DNA of 64,000 nucleotides, taken from assembly GCA_017591395.1 (NCBI GenBank), contig WEDG01004594.1, forward strand, positions 1 through 64,000, in the 5' to 3' direction. Positions 38,101 to 47,100 of this stretch are shown here, in pieces. The DNA is from Schistocephalus solidus. Lineage: Eukaryota; Platyhelminthes; Cestoda; Diphyllobothriidea; Diphyllobothriidae. How positions within the stretch are numbered: position 1 is the stretch's first letter; every line of letters begins with the position of its first letter. A program made the translations under genes and the position numbers. Below the pieces are notes generated by a model that saw only the letters and a list, made by a program, of their open reading frames with translations, was not told the DNA's origin and searched no databases.

Positions 38101-41100
38101 GTGTTATGCAAAAACGGATTGCAGTTGATAAGCCGTCACGAAATTTGTTTGTACCAATAAGTCCTGTTGTATACGCCTGTTTTAAAAACTCATTCTCGCG
38201 TTGCGGCAGTAGTAAATGAAGTCGTCAATCAGCGAAGCAGCTGAGTGAGTTTTCGGCATCATCAAGAGGAATAACAGTGAGTGAATCAGCTCAAGGACTT
38301 TACAGTGGTCTGTCCAGACGGCTCGAGGTAGGTGCCGCAAATGTGCAGTAAATTGGCCTTAGGTAATTGAAGTGGCTAGCTCTATAAAGCAGGCCCCAAA
38401 CATTGGTGAAACTTGAGAAAGTTAGACAGGGGGAATAGGTACCCCATGTATGGCAGATGGCCTACAGCTAAATTTAGGGGTGTAACCTATTCCCGTATCC
38501 AGTCCCAGCCCTAATTCCCCTTGGAATTTAGCGTAATATGGATGGTACTATTCCCATATCCTGCCCTCGATAACTCTGCCAAAATTAGTCTCCTTAGAGT
38601 GAGCCTGTCCGTAATAGGAATGGTGGATTTACTGTTTACAATTGGATAAATATCGAGCAGGGTGTGAGCACTTCGAGTAACTTTCTCAACTTTGGTGACC
38701 AACCAACTATCTCCTCTCTCCACAGCGAAGTTTTCTCCCTCTCAAGTCTGTGTAATGCCACAAGATCCACATTCTCAGCAAGGCGCTCGGACAGGACGAT
38801 ATTCTCACTGAAGTTTGCAAGTTTCGTGTTGGCATTCTGGCGCCCTGGCTCCATGAGGAGATAAGCTCGTTTCCAATGGCAGGGGTTTGGCTATCCACAA
38901 ATACTGGGAGGGTAAAAGTGCTTCCGAACCAAATCCCTGAACAATGGCTGCCAACGTTAAAACGCGGATAGTCTTAAATACCTCGGAGTAAGGCTGCAAC
39001 CAAACGGTTAGAGTAAGGATGACGTCGTCTCCCGAATCGATGCTGCCCATAGGGTTTTAACAATCCTCTATCACCTTAGCCATTCGTGCACCGGGTGTCC
39101 ATCCGGCCAGTTCTCCCATAGGACTGTGAATGAGCGCGTGGAAGATGAGTTAAGAATGGATTGTATGACCACTGTTACCTGCAAAGCATCCTTCAAGTGA
39201 AGTGCATCGACTTCGTACCGAATGAGACAGCCTGCATTCGCTGCGAATACATCGCAAGATTACTCAAGAAATCAAATAAAGACGACTAAGGGAGTTTTTA
39301 AATGTTCTTCACTGTCCATCTTATGAGTTCAATGGTTTTGCCCTTGATTCGGCGTCGCTGTTCACCTATAAGAGTAGGGCTCCACCAATCAGAATTCGTT
39401 GAAATTTAGCACCACCACTGGAGGAGAGAATAGGATGCAGTCTGTAGATTTGCCGTTTCATATCGTCACGCGTGGAGATATATAATTAGCGATATCGCCG
39501 AGACCGGACAGGTCGGGCATAAGAACAGATGAAAAGAGATCGCGGAGCTATAAGAATAAGCATGCGAGCATCCTAAAAATTATAATAGCGAAATGCGCTC
39601 TTGTCTTGAGTCACCGAGGTAAAGCAGAATGTCTTACGCAAAGGAATATGAGATCTATTTGGAAGTAATAATAGCCGAAAGGGCTAATAGAAACTCCTAC
39701 ACTATTTAGCATAATTGGCTCGAAAGAAGTTGAGATAACCGACAACGCCCTACCGAATATGACTTCACTTTGGACTATGTTTGCATCTGATCAGCTTGCA
39801 GTCTAACCTAGGCATGTGTGTCTACTTGAAAAGATACTAACAAAAAAGGCAATGATTTAGGAAGTCCTGTAGGTGTTAAGACTCACACAGAGCTTTGTGA
39901 ACCAGCGGCCATTGGCGATTTCGGGGTCTAGTGCGTCCTCGATGAGACTACTTTTGGGTAGGTAGCGCGGCAGCGTACCAGGGTCAGACTTAGACAGCTC
40001 AGGAAAGACTTCTGGAGTTGAGGGTAGTGCGGAGAGGGCGGGGATGCGGTTGAGGTAGCACTGAGGACAAGCGCGCAAGAGACAAATCTCGCGTAAACAC
40101 AACCGTTCAAGGAGGCGAACTTTGACCACGAGGTTTACGTCTAGGTGAGACAGGCAACAAGCCCATAATCAGTGAGAGCGCATTCAAAACATCAAATTTT
40201 CAAGCAGAACAGGAGATGAGAAGCAGGTAAGCCACTAGAAATGAATGCAGATGCGAAAAACACGAGCTGTTTACCACAAGTGGTGGCCCGCCGTATTCCG
40301 AAGTGATCACTTTCAAAAGCTTGTTTTTGGTTTGCGTGGTAGGTGGTATAACAGTGCACCCGGTGGTATTTAGCGATGCCAAAACCCAGCCAAAAACGGG
40401 TGTTGACAGTGGAGCTGGTTGGAGAGGTCCTCTCGTATGACAAATGCGGCGGGTAGTCGGTGCCCAGGTGTAGGTTGAGCATTTACCCGGATGAAGTTAT
40501 GCATGGTGAAACGACTTAAGCGATAGTTGAAAGCATGGTATGGATGCATTTTACGAGCGCCTACACAGGACATGGAAATAGGAACCACGGACAATACATG
40601 TGGCTTTGCGCCAAATTCCACAGAAAGTATATTTCGGATTAAGGTGAGGGCTAGGATTAAGATAAGGGTTAAATTTAAGTTTTAGTTTCAGGTCAGAATT
40701 GTGGCTAGGGTTAGGGTAATTATCGTTTTAGCTGTAGGCTTTAGGTTTAGGGTAGGGCTAGGATTATGGTGACAGTTTAGTTTTATGCTAGGTTTAATGT
40801 CAGCGTTATGACACGGGTATATTTAATTTACCCTTCCTGAAATGTAACGGAAGGCCACATATTTTGAGCAGGCGGGTGGGACCGTTCCTATCCCTCTGTC
40901 CTATTAAGACGATCATACAAGGCATCCCCACGGAAAGCAGAATGTCTAAATCCTGGTTTCCCGGCGACTAAAACAAAATATCCACCTATTTTATGTTATG
41001 CTGCCGTCAACTACGTTGTAGCGGGTACAGGGGTACGCCAGTTTCGTCTACTCGTTGTGCGTTCAAGTTCTGTGAGCTGAGGTCAGGTAGTTACTACAGT

Positions 41101-44100
41101 TGCAGGGGTGTGTGCTTAGGTTACAAGCAGGGTCACACAAGTAATTTACTGAAAGTTTATACAGTGACACATTCACGCGAACACGCAACCTACCACCGTA
41201 TTTTAAGGGATATCATACCCCTAATAGATATAACATTAACCTCTCTCATTGATAACCATGTTCATAATTTTTTTGTTCTATAGGGATAAAAAAGACATTC
41301 GGAAATCGAGCTGGTATGTAGAACTCATGCAGACTCTAAAACGACTACAGCAACTTTGGTCGTCTGGAAAAAAAAGCAGATGGACGAAATGACAGTCTAT
41401 CTTCCGTGAAACGCGGTGGTCTCATCAAATAATGGCATTAGCCAGATGCGAAACCATCAAAAACGTAGGACCGTTCGTAATTTGTTTCCCGAACATTTGA
41501 TGGCATCCAACCGGGCTCCTGGCAAAAACGAATACTGGACTAAACAGCTCGTTGCAATGCTCTTCTTTTTCAAGCAATAAAAACTCACAGCAACATGAGA
41601 CTTTTGATTCGGTAGATAGACTAGAACAGATGTCATTCTTGTAAGAAGAAAAATTACTGAACGTGGGAAAAATGACGATCAGCAATTGATGTCCGCCCCA
41701 TGAGACGTCTTTGGTTCGCGGTCGCACCAGGCTGGGGACACGAAAAGTTGATAAGTAATCGAGGCATGAACTCTAATGCTATCAGAGGTAATCAACGGAT
41801 GCATCTCCCACGCGAGCATGGTGGTCGTAGGGTCATCTCCAGATGTGCGCAGTTTTTTATGGGTATTAATGTTGGTCGAACATAACCCACATGGTGCTCT
41901 CTTCTTCCCTAATGACGTAAACATAGTAGGAGGTCCAGGTGCCGTCAATCTACGCATTCGTTTTTCCCATAATCTCTTAAAGTTGTCAAATAAGAAATAC
42001 CGACAGGCAACAGTATGCAATTTCGGACATTAATGAAATTCCGTACGAATGCAGAACACCAACAAAGCTATTGCTGATGAACATTGCTAGCAAAGATAAG
42101 GGGGACTGGAATGGCCACTTCTAACTTATAAGCTGCCATCAGCCAGTCATAACCGACCCCATGTGGTGCCCTACCTGGGGCTGGAACCCGTGAACTGTTG
42201 ATTAGAAGTTCGACCTCCTAACCCACAACGTGGTTCACCACCTGGAGTTGGGTATGACGAACTGACAACGGTTAATAAGTCAAAAGTGGCCATTCCAGTC
42301 TCCCTTGCCCTCACCGGAAACGCTGTGCGGTTGTTGGTTCGGGAGTGAGCCCAAAGGCAGAAAGCGAGGAATGAGTCCCGTAACCAATCGGTAACGCGTC
42401 CATCCACTGAAGTTATCCCTGTTTTTGGTTCTCCAACGCTCTGAATTTTAAAGGACAATTACCACCACTTTCACCTAAAGATTACAAAGTAGAAGCGGTA
42501 AAATTATTTTGACCAGTTACTCTAAATGAAATGAGTGACCCCCTTTGGCACCGTTGCGACTCGAGTGAGGTAACAGGACTGGTTTTCGAGGAGGTAACAG
42601 CCAGGTGAATTCCCAAACACCAGGGTCTTGGCCTTCGGATAAGCACCCTTCTACTCCACTGTGTGAGATATACACGCTAAAAGGTCACTACTTAAGTAGT
42701 CTACATTTTTCCCGCTAATTGCCAAGGTTTCTATAAATCCAAACACATTTAAGAGGTGCATTAAAAAGGATTCTTTATTCATTGTATTGAAAGATTAAGC
42801 CTCCTTTAAAGTTTAAGTTGAAAGAGTTTTTGAGTTTTGAAAACGTCCGCATACCTACATGCTTCGGAGGACAAACCTGTTTCTGCAAGTGTTACTTCCT
42901 TTTAAAATTATACGCTATGTATTTTCTTCGAAATAAATTACCATAAACTTGCTTCTGCCTAATAAGGGGGCTTATGGATGCCTAGGGTAATGCCATAAAT
43001 GTAGATTCCATTCCAGACTTTGTAAGCTGCACGAGTGAATATGCTGACAGCGAGGTTCGTGGATTATCATGCGAGCATCTCAAATATCGACATAATTGTT
43101 GGCGGTTCTAAAAAAACCGATATATTTCTCTCCTTATTTTCCCTGTAGGAAGGAGATTTAATGTCCTCTATAACAGATAGCAAAAAACGTGTCCGAAATG
43201 TGAGTTGATCAATATGGATATCGAAACGCGGTTGAAAAAGATGTGCACTACTTAAGTAATGGCTCCTTCATGAGTGTAACTTATGAGTCCGGCCTAGCTG
43301 AGGGTCAACACGCTGGTGTGGGGGGTTTGTCAGGCAGTATGGTGGTACCCAGCAAACCAACTTTTCAACCTCGGCTGAGTGATTTTAAGCCGAAACTGAA
43401 TCAAAGGCAATGAGGTCGGATGAAACAAACACGATAGGGTGTGCGAGAACAACACTAGAATGAGGTAGATAAGACCTCTCTCTGGGGTGGGGAAATAGGG
43501 ACAGGTGGCTCACTTGTTTGGGAGTTAAAAACCAGGCAGTTGTGCACGATCCATCGGAAGTCAGCCAGGAAGGAGTGAGTGGACGCGTACTGACCCCCGT
43601 TTACGCGCTGAAAATAAAAAAGGAAAATTGGAAAACAGATGATTCAAGCGTGTTGAATTCCGTTGAGGGAGAAAACGTATGGAACAAGGAAGCAAGCAGC
43701 GGGAGTGTTGTCAGTGTTTGGGATCGTTAATTCCGGCTTGCGGTCATTCGGCAAATAGGGTGGTAGCAGCACCCCTACCCGAAAGAGTTGCGACTGATTC
43801 CGAGTTCCGAGAGAAGACGGGAGTAGCAAACTAATAAGTTGGATCGTTGAGACGATGTAATGGTAGCTTTGACAGAATGAATTACGGAAATGGACCTACT
43901 GACAGACAGCTAGGAATTTGATGGTGTTGATACTACTAGCTGTGGCCAGTCTCGAAGTTTGGTGCATAGGCGTCGATCCGGTTGCATGCGGTACCTAAAC
44001 ATTTTGGCCGAATTGAGTTTACCGACAAGTCCTCTCAACAATTCAACATTTTTAGGTCAGTGTGCGAGATGAACTTGTGCTTACTGTTTTTATTTTTATC

Positions 44101-47100
44101 TACAATAAGTTCAGAAAAATAGCAGAATGGCTACTTCTGAATAATTTTCGGTAATCTCCTGAAAGGAAATCGCGAGAGATAGTATGGTGAGACTAACGCG
44201 TGCTTCTGCGAATAGACGTAAGCAACAAATAGCACAGCCCTAACACGAGTGCTCTATTAAACAGAGTGCATTAGGGCTAAAAAGACAGTCTGACAGGAGC
44301 GCGTGTGGATAAAACCTAGGTAGTTGGGTTGCGTAGGAAGCCCATTACCTCTGAAAATCGGGCTTTTTTCTGCTACTTTTTGAAGTTTAAAGAGTTCACA
44401 GTACCAGCGACAGGTTGCTGAGTTAAGTCATTTGCGCCGGGCATAAGACAAGGTGTTTCAACAGATGTATTTTTTTATGTACATCTACCGTTTTGATGAC
44501 CAGGATATTGCAGTTTAAGTTTAAGCGATAACAGAACAATTTTCGTCAGGGAAAGTACTGCAGCCCAGTATTTATAATTCAGGTATTATTATATAGGGGA
44601 AAAAACCAGCACACAACCTGCAGAAGGGTACGCAGATCCATCGGGTGTTTGATGAGTTTTCCGTATTCGGGTATGAGCTTGGTATCCACCGGCTCGCGAA
44701 AGGCCGCAGCCTACAAAGGGCCAAAAAGAGTCATACGGTTCAGTATTAACAGGCGGCACACGATAACTGATGCTTGTGTTTGCATCTATCTAGCGAGTGA
44801 GTGGTGTATCTAGTCACTCGCGAGGATCGAACTAGCGGTATTTGTACAGTATCAAGCCAGATCTCCTATGAGCATTCAAGAACAGTTTTAAGGGATTCAG
44901 GCAAACCTCCGACTGATGTTGGCTGCAGATAACCACAGAAGGCGATTTATGTCAAAGCACTAACCCAGCTGTGTCTTGAGAGGTGGTCAAGGAGGAAGAC
45001 TAGGCAGGCCCTCACTTGTTCTTGGTTGAGCGTACGCCACTTCTCAGTCACGCCAAAGATGGACTCACAGGAAGCGATTTCAGCACATTCCGGACACAGC
45101 CAGTGATCCGGAGGCGGCTGGTCTAACTGCAGACACCGGATGTGGTAGACTCGAGGGCATTCTGAACAAACAGTCAGCTGAAATAGACAGCAAAGAAGAG
45201 GTAATAGACGAGTGCACGATTAAAGGCATCATAGGTATTTTTGGTTGGGTTGAAAGGTCCCAAAAACAATAACAGATTACGGCTCCGCAAACGGTGGATC
45301 TATTAAATCTTATATTTTATTAAATTCAGAGGGCGGTTATAACGTGTATAAAAGCACACGGCCTCAGCATCTGAATAAAAAATGGTCCTACCTGCCAATC
45401 GTGTTTCAAAAATAGTCATTGGCGTTGTCATACAGTTTAGATAAGATCGGGTAAATTTGAGAAAGACTCCCCACCAAACCCCCAGAATAGATTATAAGCT
45501 GATACACGAAACCACCATGTCGGTAGAAAATAAACGTTTGCGGTAGGGATAAAAAAAGTAGCTACAGTGCCTTCACAATGACGGGAAGAAAGTTTGAGGT
45601 AAGGAAAGACCGCAACTGAAGACTCAAGGTATCAATACCCGTCCAGTGCTGCTAATTCATGACGAAGAAGACGGTAAATAATTTATTCCCAAGAATCAGA
45701 GTTTGATTGCGAATAATTAAAATGCGGAACAGGAAGACACACTGATGATCAAAATTCAAGTGCTCTAACCATTGAGCCACGGGCTCTTTGTCTTGCATAT
45801 GTACCTATCATACCAAAAGGATGTGCTGGATTATTTAAAAAGTACGGCTGAAATGGCTAGGACGTATTTACCACCAACCGCCAAACGAGTTGACGGAGGT
45901 TGCCTCAGGTCAAAAACCGCTTCGTGGTACAAACGACACAGGAGTGGTCAGCACGAAGGCCGGATGGAGTAGACTTTTACGGATCTTAAAGTAGCAATTG
46001 GAGACAGTTTCTGAACCATAGAGGAGACTGGTGTGGGGGGGGAGTGACAGATCCATTCCATGGGGTCACGTAACTAAAATTTCGACTTCAGTTTAGTTAA
46101 AAAAGACGAAGAGTGACAGAGACCGCTTCTTTTGATGCAGATTTCATAAGCGCGCACACAATAAACCTGTTCAATTCCCAATGTATATAAGACATCCTCG
46201 TAGGTATGAAAAAGTGCTCGATTTAAACTTCCACTATTTACCGACATGCATCAGGATAAAACTACCCCCTGACTGTACTCATTAAGACTGAAAAGTGTTT
46301 TTGAAGTCGTCGAAACGTATGTTATTAGCAGGAGGTTCAGTGCAAAACAGAAGTGACAATATTCAAGGCTTACTTCTGTGATTTTTGAGCGACCAGACGA
46401 AAGAATAAATCGAGAGATAGTGTACTTTTAAACATCGTTCGTTGACATGCATATTATATGGCCTCCTGTTATGCGCAAAGCGCTGTTCTAATGCAGCAAA
46501 GCATATCATACGAAAAGAGATACAAGAAGAAAAAGAGGTAGCTTGCGCTGCATGGTTACGCATCTGATATCCAGTTTCACTGCCGTTCGACCCTACTTCC
46601 AACTAAACTCAGACCAACACGCCCACACTAAGTTTACTCCGGATTCTTTTTGTATATAAAAAAAGCATGGGACGCTAATGAAACACTATAGGGTGAAGTA
46701 AAAAGAGGGGTTGGAGATTGTGTCGGTTTTTCAGCACTATGATGTTCTGATACAAATATTAGTAAGACAATTCAAAACAAAAGTCTTAAAATTTTGCTGA
46801 AATTCGGTTGACCCACTTTTGAAAAACACGGTGGCCTCGGTGTGACCCGAACTCACGACTACAATAGAAAGGCTTAAGTACAGCTAACGACTTAAGCACC
46901 CAAGATACGAGGCCAAAAAGGGAGTCGTGAGTTTTGCTGAAACTGAAACCTAAAATACATGTGGGCTAGCGTAGGAAGACCTTCACAATGAAACAAAACC
47001 AATATCTCTTCCAATCTTATTACGTTGGAAATCTTAATTAAGCCTTTTTTCCTACTTCCAACTGTTTTCTCTTTTAATGTCAGCATGCCAATGACAGACA

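Noticed and set aside
43518..43730. Plus-strand 70-codon frame
   Set aside because: It overlaps bromodomain exon 4 on the other strand and shows no domain.
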